A program made the translations under genes and the position numbers. A stretch of DNA of 30,979 bases from positions 185,005-215,983 of the forward strand of contig NW_014577135.1 of assembly GCF_000485595.1 (NCBI RefSeq), in the 5' to 3' direction. Numbering within the stretch: the first letter of the stretch is position 1; the number at the start of each line of letters is the position of its first letter. A model generated the notes under the pieces. That model was not told where the DNA came from and did no database searches. It saw nothing but the letters and a program-made list of their open reading frames with translations. The stretch comes from Priapulus caudatus (Eukaryota; Priapulida; Priapulimorpha; Priapulimorphida; Priapulidae). This document shows, in pieces, positions 21,601 through 30,712 of the stretch.

Positions 21601-21970
21601 ACAGATCACTACCGATACTTTCTATCGCAAAATATATAGCGACGTGATGTGATAGATGGTCTCTAGTGTCTTTCTACAGGTCATCATCTGGCGAATGCGC
21701 CGACTGTATCCCGTAGTGAGTGAGCTTATCATTATTCACCGCGGTCGCCTGCTGCTAAAATACGTTGCGAATACCGCCAGCGTTATATGCACGTGACACG
21801 GTGATCCTGAATTTGACGTAAAAATATACTGCATTCGCTGCCATTGTCTCTCCTTTTCTATTTTCTTCTTTTTTTTCCTTTTCTCCTTTTCTAGTTTGTT
21901 TTAGTTTTTGTTCTTGTTCCTTTGTTTTATGTTGATGTTCTTCTTCGTTTTTTTCTTTTAATCGTCCCCC
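18618..21970. other. Interval without a recognised gene
   Basis: The first 130 bp (to about 18745) are GACA/GACG/GATA-type tetramers that continue the decayed edge of the satellite. A TGCG-type run lies near 20346-20375 and a T-rich, pyrimidine-rich stretch near 21846-21960. Overlapping frames at 21251-21647 on both strands encode nothing I recognise. No gene is supported. Confidence 0.5.
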
Positions 21971-21973
21971 TTC
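21971..21973. repeat. 3-bp target duplication TTC, left
   Basis: TTC immediately precedes the AGGGCCGG tip and is repeated at 22828-22830 immediately after the opposite tip. A 3-bp duplication is characteristic of PIF/Harbinger elements, although TWA is the more usual target. Confidence 0.7.
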
Positions 21974-22010
21974 AGGGCCGGACACACTAGACGATTTTAT
22001 CGGACGACTC
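21974..22010 (+). repeat. Left terminal inverted repeat, Harbinger-like element
   Basis: It matches the right end 22790-22827 in reverse complement with a few substitutions and a 2-bp length difference. The tip AGGGCCGG is identical at both ends. Confidence 0.85.
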
Positions 22011-22213
22011 AGTCGGGCGACTAAATCGCAGTGAAAATCGCCTAGTGTACGCGTCCAGTCAGTCGCCGCCGATTTAGTCGCCCGATTTAGTCGCCCGATT
22101 TAATCGCATCGATCAAAACGTTTTGATATTATCGAGCGATTATTTCAGTTGCCCGATAAAATCGCCTATAGTGTGTCCGGCGATAAAGTCGGCGATAAAG
22201 TCGCCCGATTATA
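22011..22213. repeat. Subterminal motif array with inner inverted end
   Basis: GTCGCCCGATT occurs at 22077, 22090 and 22200, with GTCGGGCGAC on the other strand near 22013 and another copy in the right end at 22791. At about 22161-22185, AAAATCGCCTATAGTGTGTC is an inverted copy of the left terminal sequence, so 21976-22185 is itself bounded by inverted ends. Such subterminal clusters are typical transposase or Myb-like protein binding sites, which is inference here. Confidence 0.8.
22112..22127. promoter_or_regulatory. Perfect 16-bp palindrome
   Basis: ATCAAAACGTTTTGAT is exactly self-complementary and lies inside the subterminal array, 139 bp from the left tip. A dimeric protein binding site is possible. 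No function is shown by the sequence alone. Confidence 0.5.
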
Positions 22214-22222
22214 CAATTCATC

Positions 22223-22265
22223 AGCCAATCAGAGTTGTTCAATGATACTGACGTAATTAGACAAA
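22223..22265 (+). promoter_or_regulatory. Putative promoter of the MADF gene
   Basis: An AGCCAATCAG CCAAT-box lies about 40 bp before the start codon. A TGACGTAA CRE-like site is at 22249-22256, and AAAATGGC spans the start itself, resembling the YY1-type element found at starts of some TATA-less genes. The motifs are short and their roles are inferred from position. Confidence 0.4.
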
Positions 22266-22431
22266 ATGGCAGATTCCATGGAGCTAACGTGGTCCTACGA
22301 CAAAGTGGCAGAGTTGATCACTTTGTGGGAGGCAAAGCCCTTCTTGTACGATATGTCCCTGTCTGAGTACAGGGACAGAACGAAGAAGGAGTCCGTAAAG
22401 GTTTCGATGGCGGCGAAGCTCGGCGTCACCG
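22266..22431 (+). CDS. MADF (Myb/SANT-like) domain protein, exon 1, partial
   Basis: The ATG at 22266 opens a frame reading through TWSYDKVAELITLWEAKPFL (residues 8-27), then LYDMSLSEYRDR, and ends LGVT. This fits the first helices of a MADF/Myb-SANT-like DNA-binding domain: a W near the start, LI and LW, the P-x-LYD segment, and the Y-x-D-R-x-KK helix. The frame would stop at 22437-22439, but GGTAAT at 22431-22436 is a plausible splice donor right after the LGVT motif, as expected for an intron within the domain. No second exon is visible before the element ends at 22827, so this is a truncated gene. In Harbinger transposons the Myb-like partner binds DNA and helps bring transposase to the ends. 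The copy lies between inverted ends with its promoter next to subterminal motifs, supporting transposon origin rather than a host gene. Confidence 0.75.
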
Positions 22432-22439
22432 GTAATTGA

Positions 22440-22789
22440 CCGGGGAAAATTGATAAACAATACACGCGTACTGTAAGCCTAAATTAAGCACTAGTAAAAA
22501 AAGTCGCTTCGCTACAAGTCGTCACGATCCCGTTTTATTTGTACTAGTGGTGTTCCGATGAGAGAGTTCGTCGATCATTACTCGTTTGGGCTGCCGAGTT
22601 GATTAATCGAGTAGAAAATCGGACGACCGAGTACAACTCGAATTTTTTGTTTAAAACTTTTTTTCAGAATGTTACATAAACAGTTTGTAAGTACATACCT
22701 ATACACATACCACTTCGTGGTACATAGACTTGTGAACATTAGTCTTGCTATTACTATTAGGTATCATATAATATCAAGAGCGTACATAA
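22440..22789. other. Remaining interior of the Harbinger-like element
   Basis: AT-rich sequence where a transposase gene or second exon would be expected. The longest motif is a run of AC/GA sequence with TCGTCGATCATTACTCG and ATTAATCGAGTAGAAAATCG, which are weakly self-complementary. A TACCACTTCGTGGTA hairpin lies near 22708-22722. No coding frame is recognised. Confidence 0.5.
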
Positions 22790-22827
22790 AGTCGCCCGAT
22801 TAAATCGCCTAGTGTTGGACCGGCCCT
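22790..22827 (-). repeat. Right terminal inverted repeat, Harbinger-like element
   Basis: It contains GTCGCCCGATTAAATCGCCT followed by AGTGTTGGACCGGCCCT, the reverse complement of the left end with a few changes. TTC at 22828-22830 follows as the second copy of the target duplication. Confidence 0.85.
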
Positions 22828-22830
22828 TTC

Positions 22831-24581
22831 CTGTTCGGAGAGTAGTAACCAACTAAAATCACCAAATGGAAATCGATGTCAATTCGATATCGCCCAGACA
22901 TTTGATGGTAGCCAGAGTTGTGTATACACGTGTATAACGATCAGTGTTCCCATGAAGCTCTTATATTAAACTACACGCGAAAAGCCAGCGACGTGTATGT
23001 GGTACTTCGACCTACCATCAGTCATACCGTAGTAAATACACATGTATGTGTACCGTCTCTGTACTGTGTGTCACAGGCAGTCTCTCAGACGATAAAACAG
23101 TAGTGACATAACCTCACGATGCGTGTTTATACAGAAAACACCGCTACGTATTCATCTGAATTTTGACATCCGTGTATGATTTAATATTGCTCCCCCAGCC
23201 CTCGTAGGTTCTGGAATAACAATCACTATAACTTGCCACGAGTTCCGGGTAGTCGACGTACGCGCACGCACGATATAATTATTATATATTTGTTGCTCAG
23301 TGCTACAAAATTGCAGTGTCGACTTTGTTATTTAAGTACACGTAAAATATTGGAACGTGCATCGGCTATACAACGACGCACTAATACTTTGCTAAAGTCA
23401 CAACGCACAATCGTGTCGACGAAATTGCACAATGTCACCTTGCATATCGTCATCGCATTTTCGACGACGCAATTGTTGTGCGACTAATGGAATAGCTATA
23501 AATTTTCCCGTGGAATTGCACATACTCCAGTACACACGGTTACCGTGTATGCAAAACCGATAACATGTTTGCGGTTTGAGGATTGTACTTCTTTTATGAG
23601 AGTTCGTGTAAAATTCTTGCATCTTCACGAGCAGCCTTAGTCATGCTGGAATAAAAAGTCCAGACATGTCCCAGATATAGGTAGTTAAGCAGTGATAAAA
23701 TAAGGGTACCGTGTAGCTGTCCTCTTGTTGGGAAAATAATCAGTGAGAGCCCTCTGTTAACGATTGTCTAATAATGGAAACTCTATTCTTGATGTTTAGA
23801 ATAACCGGGAAGCGGGGAGTGCACAATTTTAGTGTTAACTACAAAAATATTTCACAGTTATATCCAATACTACTTCTAAAGTTGAGAATTGTCGAATTGC
23901 TATAGTTCGAAATATCACTCCAAAATTCACTCACAAATTTTTAAATCCTTAACTCCCTTCGACACACAGTTGGGATATTCGGGTTTACTAGCTACGCATT
24001 TTAAATTGAAAAACTGCGCTCCAGTAAAAACACGTGATATTAGTAAAGCAACTGTGCCGACGCCACGCAACACGCAATTTTGCATTGCGCATTTGCATCG
24101 GCGTGACTACGATACATGACTTCCGCAATGTGATAGTGCGTGAGATTGCGATGGCGGCCCAAGCTCGCTTACAGAAACTTTTGCCACTCTCCGGCAGATG
24201 AGACGCGGGTGCTGCCGCCGTTTAGCCAGCACCAATATCACCGCTGCCGTTGTCTCGAACGACTGTTTAATCTGTTTCTTAGAACTTTCTCTGTTCATTA
24301 TATCAGTGATTTACACGATTATTCTAACGAACGGGAATATTATGTTGACATAAGGAGGGTTTATTTCATTATTATGATTACTGTTGCCATAGCCGTCTGC
24401 CAGCATTCTATTTGTACGCGGTGCTATACAAACAAATGGCAAATTCTCGCTAAAGGTTGCAGCAATATATATTGTAGTCTTTCAATCATCGACTTAAGCT
24501 GTGAGAAAATTGTTTTGCAAACAACTAGACGAAATATAATTTAAAAGTTGGTTTCTTTTATTTCTTACTTTCGGTGATTTA
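22831..24581. other. Interval without a recognised gene
   Basis: Mixed sequence. The longest frame is at 24140-24544 on the plus strand (134 codons), with no recognised domain. No RNA gene or repeat is seen. Confidence 0.5.
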
Positions 24582-24847
24582 CAGTCACAGTCACGGTCGC
24601 AGTCACCGTCACAGTCACCGTCACAGTTACAGCCACAGTCAGTCACAGTCACGTTCACAGTCACAGTCACAGTCACAGTCGTAGTCATAATAATAGTCAT
24701 AGTCGTAGGCGTAGTCGTAGTCGTAGTCGTGGTCGTAGTCGTGGTTGTAGTCGTAGTCGTAGTCGTAGTCGTAGTCGTAGTCGTAGTCGTAGTCGTAGTC
24801 GTAGTCGTAGTCGTAGTCGTAGTCGTAGTCATAGTAATAATCATAGT
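24582..24847. repeat. Hexanucleotide array (AGTCAC)n to (TCGTAG)n
   Basis: The first part (about 24582-24680) is built of AGTCAC/CGTCAC units. After a short AT-rich interruption it becomes (GTAGTC)n, nearly perfect from about 24746 to 24830. The minus-strand frame across it is mostly Thr with Asp/Cys runs, an artefact of the 6-bp period. The gradual change of unit suggests two phases of expansion from a shared GTC core. Confidence 0.97.
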
Positions 24848-25853
24848 TGTGACAGGAGTGGTTCTAGTTGCATGAATATCGTGTTGTCGTAGGAAAACCC
24901 CGTTCCCGTGTTCCTGCATGTGAGGTTCTGTACATATGAGCTGCTGGTGACATTCTATAACTAATTTCTAGTTGAATCGAGATAGAAACGCCGGCAGGCA
25001 ACCGCAGTTTCAATTTTTTAATGTAAACAGCATATAGAATTTCCCTGGTTATTATATATCTTTTCGTATGATTATTTTCTATAGCCGTGCCCACAGTTTT
25101 AGCCAATTACAAACTAACGATTAGCCAAGCGTGGTATGGTAAGTTTTTAGACGCTTTTATCTTGGGAAAAGTTATACGATTACAATTTCTGGACCCAAAC
25201 AGAGTAATATTACACGGCGATTATGGTTGACACCTCCCCATCGAAGCGTTATCATGAAGCTTAATAAAATATTAAGTAGGTCGAAATATCCATTTTCTCG
25301 TGACAAAGCGACAGTATATGGGAGACAGATTTTAATTATCTTATGCGGACGCAGAAATGGAAGCTAATACTCTTTAAACATGGGCGCCAGAGTGCTCAAA
25401 CAGCCGTACTGGATAAAGCAATATATAAAATTGAAAAACGTTTTTGGCATAAGCGCGTTTTATATGATAACATGACACAGGAAAAAAAAGGGAAGTGTAG
25501 GCTTCGGAATATACATATATACATAATACCATGCAATATGAAAATGTTGCGCGTGTGTCAAAGTGGTACGCAAACATTGCATTTGTTTCGCATCGCCGAT
25601 ATGGAAGAACTTTGAGACATCGCAATAACGAAAACAATCGTTTTACGCGAAAACTGCTCACTTGATAAAGGTCTTGCACCGCCTGATGGCAGCATGGATA
25701 GCGATCGTTTATGGGGTAAGCATGCATCTATAGGTTACTGCACAGCCATGTGTACGTTCATGCGCGAGCGAGTTGGTGCCAGGGTTCGGTGGTAGAACAC
25801 AGCTGCAACATTCACCCAAGCACGTCAGGATAACGGCGAAAGAGAGGAAGAGA
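24848..25853. other. Interval without a recognised gene
   Basis: Overlapping frames on both strands at 25343-25727 encode nothing I recognise. No RNA gene, repeat or mobile element is supported. Confidence 0.5.
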
Positions 25854-25895
25854 GGGAGAGAGTGAGACAAAAAAAGAGAAAGCGGGAAAGTGAGA

Positions 25896-25954
<59 letters not shown>

Positions 25955-25979
25955 NNNNNNNNNNNNNNNNNNNNNNNNN

Positions 25980-26028
<49 letters not shown>

Positions 26029-26077
26029 TTGTAAAGAAAGAAAGAAAGTGCAATTCAGCGTGAGATCGAAAGAGTAT

Positions 26078-26112
<35 letters not shown>
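25854..26112. repeat. (GA)n polypurine array with a 25-N gap
   Basis: Pure (GA)n occupies about 25900-25954 and 25980-26023, continued by GAAA-type sequence and a second (GA)n run at 26081-26112. Twenty-five N interrupt it at 25955-25979, so the array length is unknown. Frames across it encode Arg/Glu or Ser/Leu repeats only. Confidence 0.97.
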
Positions 26113-26114
<2 letters not shown>

Positions 26115-26640
26115 GCGGATGAGAGAAAGAAACTAAGAGAGAAAATGGAAAGTGAGAAAAAGATTGTCCACATGAAGTACAACCGATACGCACGTTAGTA
26201 GAATTCAAGAGCAGCAACGAGCAGCACCGTAAATGGTAACTCATGCACGCTTACGCACAAAACACCGCGCAGATCGGCGCACGATTCAAGTTCCGGTGCA
26301 ATTCCACCTGGATGTCCGGCTTCCAACGTCGAGAGATGGAACGTCCACTGACGGTGCGCAATCGTTAGATAACTTAAAATTAATGGGCAGAAAGTGCACC
26401 GGATAGGCGAGCTTGCTTCAAAGCTAAATGAAGCTGGTTGGCATGCAGTAATGCAGACGGTTAGCCGCGCAAGCTTGCGTTCGGACACACGACGTGGACA
26501 GATAGGTAGCTATTTCTCGAACGTAATAAGGTGACCGTTCGGCGAACCCTGCTCGATTAGTGCATCGATGATAGAATGATAATAGGCAAAGCTAAGCAGT
26601 AATACCTCGGGAGAGAGAGCAAGCATATGAACAAAAGTGA
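26113..26640. other. Interval without a recognised gene
   Basis: Mixed sequence between two purine-rich tracts. No gene, RNA or repeat is supported. Confidence 0.5.
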
Positions 26641-26733
26641 AACAGAGAGAGAGAGAGAGAGAGAGGAGGGGGAAGAGAGAAGAAGAAGGGGAAAGAGAGG
26701 CGAGCGAGAGAGAGAAGGGGGAAGAGAGAGGGG
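26641..26733. repeat. Purine-rich GA/GGA tract
   Basis: The plus strand is nearly all purine, beginning with a (GA)n run and continuing with AGAAGAAGGGG and GGGGGAAGAG variants. Confidence 0.93.
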
Positions 26734-29179
26734 TAGAATCGTGCATGTGCGTCCGAATCGGTTACAGTCGCAACTGTTAGACGAGTTAGAACAAGTCATC
26801 CTCCTCTATGTACCGCCATCGGTGAAGCCATTTTGTCAGACCTTAATGGCAGCCCTCAGGCAGCGCGCACTTCCCCCCCCCCGATCGGCTATAGGTACGC
26901 AGCGACGCCGCCGCCGAGACGAGAGACGATGCCCGTGGGAGCGCAAAACAGATTGAAACGCGGAGGCCGATGAGAAACGTGCGGCTATAAAAGAAATGGG
27001 AAGAAGGCTTGCTGTATCGCATCGCGACCAAATTACATGCTTAAGACTAAGGTTAGCAGCCTGATACGAATCCGATCTGTGTCAACTCAGCTGAGAGTAC
27101 GAGCGACGAAATGTCATCATGCTAGTTAGATACGTGTCAAAGTAGATTTCGAAGAGGGGGGGGTGTTTCGCAATGTCTACATGGTCGGTTAAGATTAGAT
27201 CGGCAGCGGAACACAGAATATCTGTGGCGATCTCTAAAACCACGTATGTAGAGACTTTGAATTTATACGTGTATATCAAAAACGGGAAGGAGTTCTGCCT
27301 GGCGTGGTTGCGTATCTCAATTGTTATAATAATAAACTAACTTGATTAATTGAGCAGCGGATAATAGTTAAGAGGCGTGCCTCGCGTGCGAGCCGTAGCT
27401 CCTAATTTTCGGAACGCTGCTGCGTGCGGCAGCTTCTATAATAGTCTGGTTTATATTTCAGGAAAAGAAAGTCCAGTAGGCATTTTTAAGGAAAAAGGGC
27501 AAAATAACTTTTTACAAGCACATTTCTGGATAGTTATCCCAGACTATAAGGTCATAACGGCAACTGCAGTGAAATTATCTGATTGCTTCGATTAGCAGTA
27601 GCTCGCTTGGCGACCTGTTCATTCGGTGACATCATAGGTAGAACGTTGCTCCGATTTACAAACGTTCGGCCGAGTTTTAGCTGCGTATTTATTTTACTTC
27701 TAAAACGAGGAAAGTTGGTTATTGTACAGATTTATGCGTACACGTCGTAGGATAGATTCAACAGAGGGGATTGGAGCGAATGAGATCCAGAATCTTCAAT
27801 GGTTCTTGGTGCAGTACCTGATCTGTTGATTGAGCATTAGGAATAGAGCGCGACATTTGTCGAATGAATTCACTGACTACATTACATCAGTCGTTAGTTT
27901 GTAACGTGAAAGAGCGTGATAAAACCATTGGGGCGAAATTTCATTCCGACGTTTAATTCCACGACGATTATATCAAAAGCATTGATATAAATCGCATCGC
28001 ATGCAATCATTGAATTCAGCGTCGGCTGTCTGGTGGATAATGTAATTTGTAATTCTTTTATCACGAAGCATATATCTCCTTTATCTTGAGCAAAATCTCA
28101 ATTTTAATAATCATGATTGAGACACATTTCGATTTCAATTAAATTCGTGTGATAATGTTGGGTATATTCAGGAATGAAAAATTATCAATCCTAAAAGCTA
28201 CAAATTCTATTTTATACAATTATTACACTTGAATTCATGAAGTTGTGATTTTTTACTTTTAAAATTATAAAAACATTCGCGTTGTGTCATCGTGCGTATA
28301 CATACTAACTACGTTATCTACGTTATAACTACGTATAAAAAAATTGCCGTGTATTATCTCCAGGAGAAGCTAGTCGATAGAGTGCACGCCTGCCGAGCGA
28401 AGCTGTCCGCAATAAACGGCTTAACTATCCAACGTGTTTATTTGAGATAAAATCATTCGAGCTTTCTTCCCGTTTCATTTGTCAAGCTTAGTGTGATAGG
28501 CTGTCGTATATAAAATTATTTAGTTCAATATAAAACTTTGAGATAGCTGTGATGAATTTGCTTGAAGATTCGCAATGATATGCAATTAGGAAAATGCCTA
28601 TCGGCCCAACCACGCAGCAAGAATGCAATGCATCCTTCTCTCCGCACGCTTGCTTTTTTCTTGGAATCAAATTTCCTTTTTCGTCACAGCTTTATCAACG
28701 GCTACTACGGCCTTGCAAAATAAACAATGACGGCGTCAGTGTGTGGTGCACGTGATGAGGCGGGAAAGAACACAGTGACGCAGTTAATGAATGTAGAATA
28801 CAAATAACATCCCCACACCTCACGCCATACCATTAACTCAACATATAATGCGCGAAGCCCTCTCTTTGAGTTCCCCCCGTTTATAAGGACATCGCAAACA
28901 TTCGTTGTATCATCTCGAAGAGGGTTCGTTCGTGTATACTTATGCGTGTGTGTTGGCAAACAGCGAGAGTGCGCGATGCGGGTTTATGAACGGGTAAACG
29001 GGTAAAGCGTGTGCGCGTGATATTTCTTCGACGACCTGCATCACCGGACTGTGCGTCGTCGGCGACACACTCGAGTAGAAGCGCCGAGGGTCAGGCTGTC
29101 GTTGTCGGTGTCACTGTTCTCAAGTGCGTTCACGTGGAGGGTGTGGCTACAACCTGTCACTTACGGCGTGGCCGTGCAG
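26734..29179. other. Interval without a recognised gene
   Basis: Mixed sequence with short poly-C at 26873-26882 and poly-G at 27157-27165, AT-rich from about 28020 to 28350. Frames at 27377-27595 and 28705-28959 show no recognised domain. No RNA gene or mobile element is supported. Confidence 0.5.
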
Positions 29180-29359
29180 TCATTCGTCAGATATCTAGAG
29201 ATGACGGTAGGCGGCACTCCGTGGTTCGGGAAACAGGAGCTATCGGTCAATCGCCATGACGGCGTAGGAACCTATCAAGCCACCAAGGGACCTGCCATTC
29301 CACCTTGTTCTGTTCTCATTCATCTGCGACGGATCGAGGGGCGGTTAACGCTACAATGA
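29180..29359 (+). CDS. Possible unassigned terminal exon, 59 codons plus stop
   Basis: This is part of a longer open frame from 29051. The part after a possible acceptor (GTGCAG ending at 29179) reads like ordinary mixed protein, including GGTPWFGKQELSVNRHDG and TYQATKGPAIPPCSVLIHLR, with no low-complexity bias, and ends at TGA 29357-29359. I cannot assign a family, see no partner exon, and no canonical AATAAA follows closely. It could be a chance frame. Confidence 0.2.
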   Translation, partial: SFVRYLEMTVGGTPWFGKQELSVNRHDGVGTYQATKGPAIPPCSVLIHLRRIEGRLTLQ

Positions 29360-29396
29360 CTATGATCTACCAGAAACAATATAAAATATATATGTG

Positions 29397-29441
29397 CCGT
29401 CGTGTGCATGCGTGCGTGCGTGCGCGCGCGTGCATGCGTGA
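29397..29441. repeat. Alternating GTGC/GCGC tract
   Basis: About 45 bp of purine-pyrimidine alternation (GTGCATGCGTGCGTGCG followed by CGCGCG and its near mirror). It is a short degenerate microsatellite with Z-DNA potential. Confidence 0.85.
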
Positions 29442-29522
29442 ACTGATACGTAGCCTATATTATGTTTAGGAGAAATCGTCCATACTAATTAGTTACGCGT
29501 CACTGTACTTTACTCCGTATAG

Positions 29523-29678
29523 CTACTAGTTACCACGGCTTACTAAAAGTTGCTACTGTTACTACGAGTTACCACGGCTTACTAAAAGTTGCTACTGTTA
29601 CTACGAGTTACCACGGCTTACTAAAAGTTGCTACTGTTACTACGAGTTACTGCTGCTTACTAAACGCTGTCACTATAA
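29523..29678 (+). repeat. 39-bp minisatellite, about four copies
   Basis: Units begin CTACKAGTTACCACGGCTTA at 29523, 29562, 29601 and (diverged) 29640, each followed by CTAAAAGTTGCTACTGTTA. The middle copies are almost identical and the last is truncated and mutated. The unit divides into three related parts of about 13 bp, each carrying a GTTAC/CTTAC/CTACT core, which suggests growth from a shorter repeat. Confidence 0.95.
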
Positions 29679-30437
29679 TATGCCTTGCTAGATTCTAGCC
29701 GATATGCAGCTCATCTTCATTTCCATCCCGTAACATCGACGCCGTCTCACAATTCTCGCTCACATTGCATCATAAACGAAATCGTCGTTACTAAGCGAGC
29801 GTGTAGACAATACGAGTGCAGCATGACGCACCGAGCGTTATTAAGCGGCATGTTTGGTGCTCCGATTAAGAATGATGATTGCCCCGGCGCTTGATTGCCG
29901 CGTCGTCGGTCACCCCCTAAGCGACACTATCTCGGCTGCAAATTGGATTGCCTCTGAGCACTTCACTCTCCCTTCGGGTCGTAGCTGCGGCTGCCTAAGC
30001 AATGTTTAGACGAAATAAGCTTGGCAACTTTGCCGCGAGTACAATTAAAGTCTCGCTGCCGAGTGCATTCAGCGAGTTATTTAACTTTAGGAGAGTGTAG
30101 AGTATAGTTTCGACATTAGACTTTAGGTGAGCAGAGCTCGCGAAGAAGAGAGTATATAGGTTCGGCGCAATACTAAATACACAGGCTTTCGATATTAGAT
30201 TTAAATTCGTTTCGAATCGTTGCGTTGGCCAGGATATCGAAATGGTTCGCGTTTCACGTGCTAAATAAAGACGGTATATTTGATGGCACTGGATCACTTA
30301 CGAGGTGTTCGCGCGCCGTGTTTTCGTTAGAAAGAACTAGGAGATCTTGCAACGTGGCTGCATGCTCGCAGATGTTACCACCCGCTGACAAGTAGTGGCT
30401 GCATGCGCTACGACCGATACTGTGAGGTGGAAATTTC
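29679..30437. other. Interval without a recognised gene
   Basis: Mixed sequence with frames at 29685-29894 and 29995-30297 that show no recognised domain. No RNA or mobile element is supported. Confidence 0.5.
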
Positions 30438-30653
30438 GGAGAGAGAGAGAGAGAGAGCGAGAGAGCGAGAAAGTGGGGAGGAAGCGAGAGAAAGAGAGCG
30501 GGCGAGTGAGAGTGGGGGAGAGAGACAGGCAGAGAGTGGGAGGAAGCGAGAGAAAGAGAGCGGGCGAGTGAGAGTGGGAGAGAGAGACAGGCAGAGAGTG
30601 GGAGGAAGCGAAAGAAAGAGAGTGGGCGAAGGAGAGAGTGAAAGAGAGCGGAC

Positions 30654-30655
<2 letters not shown>
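30438..30655 (+). repeat. Purine-rich tract with 62-bp minisatellite
   Basis: GAAGCGAGAGAAAGAGAGCG starts units at 30481 and 30543, and a variant with GAAGCGAAAG at 30605. Each unit continues through GGCGAGTGAGAGTGGG and GAGACAGGCAGAGAG, giving a 62-bp period and about 2.5 copies, flanked by plain (GA)n. Minus-strand frames are Ser/Leu-rich artefacts. Confidence 0.93.

Positions 30656-30710
<55 letters not shown>
30656..30710. repeat. (GT)n microsatellite
   Basis: About 27 uninterrupted GT dinucleotides directly abut the purine-rich minisatellite. Frames encode only Cys/Val or His/Thr. Confidence 0.97.

Positions 30711-30712
<2 letters not shown>

Larger units (their letters stand above)
21974..22827. 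mobile_element. 854-bp PIF/Harbinger-like element, transposase absent
   Basis: The ends are inverted repeats of about 35-37 bp. The left begins AGGGCCGGACACACTAGACG and the right, on the other strand, AGGGCCGGTCCAACACTAGG, both followed by CGATTTWATCGG-type sequence and then GCGAC or ACGAC. A TTC duplication flanks both sides. The interior has repeated GTCGCCCGATT motifs and one exon of a MADF/Myb-SANT-like protein, the family of accessory protein that Harbinger elements encode beside their DDE transposase. No transposase frame is present, so this is an internally deleted, non-autonomous copy. Confidence 0.8.

Noticed and set aside
22544-22640. Possible hAT-type end (TAGTGGTGTTCCGATG) inside the Harbinger-like element
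   Set aside because: Only one end is seen, with no inverted partner and no 8-bp duplication.
24494-24919. Poly-threonine minus-strand frame
   Set aside because: It is produced by the 6-bp repeat unit. The flanks show no domain.
25709-26244. Ser-Leu repeat frames crossing the N gap
   Set aside because: They are CT-strand readings of a (GA)n array with unknown gap length.
29523-29678. Regular repeats considered as a CRISPR array
   Set aside because: The units are contiguous with no unique spacers, and the context is eukaryotic.
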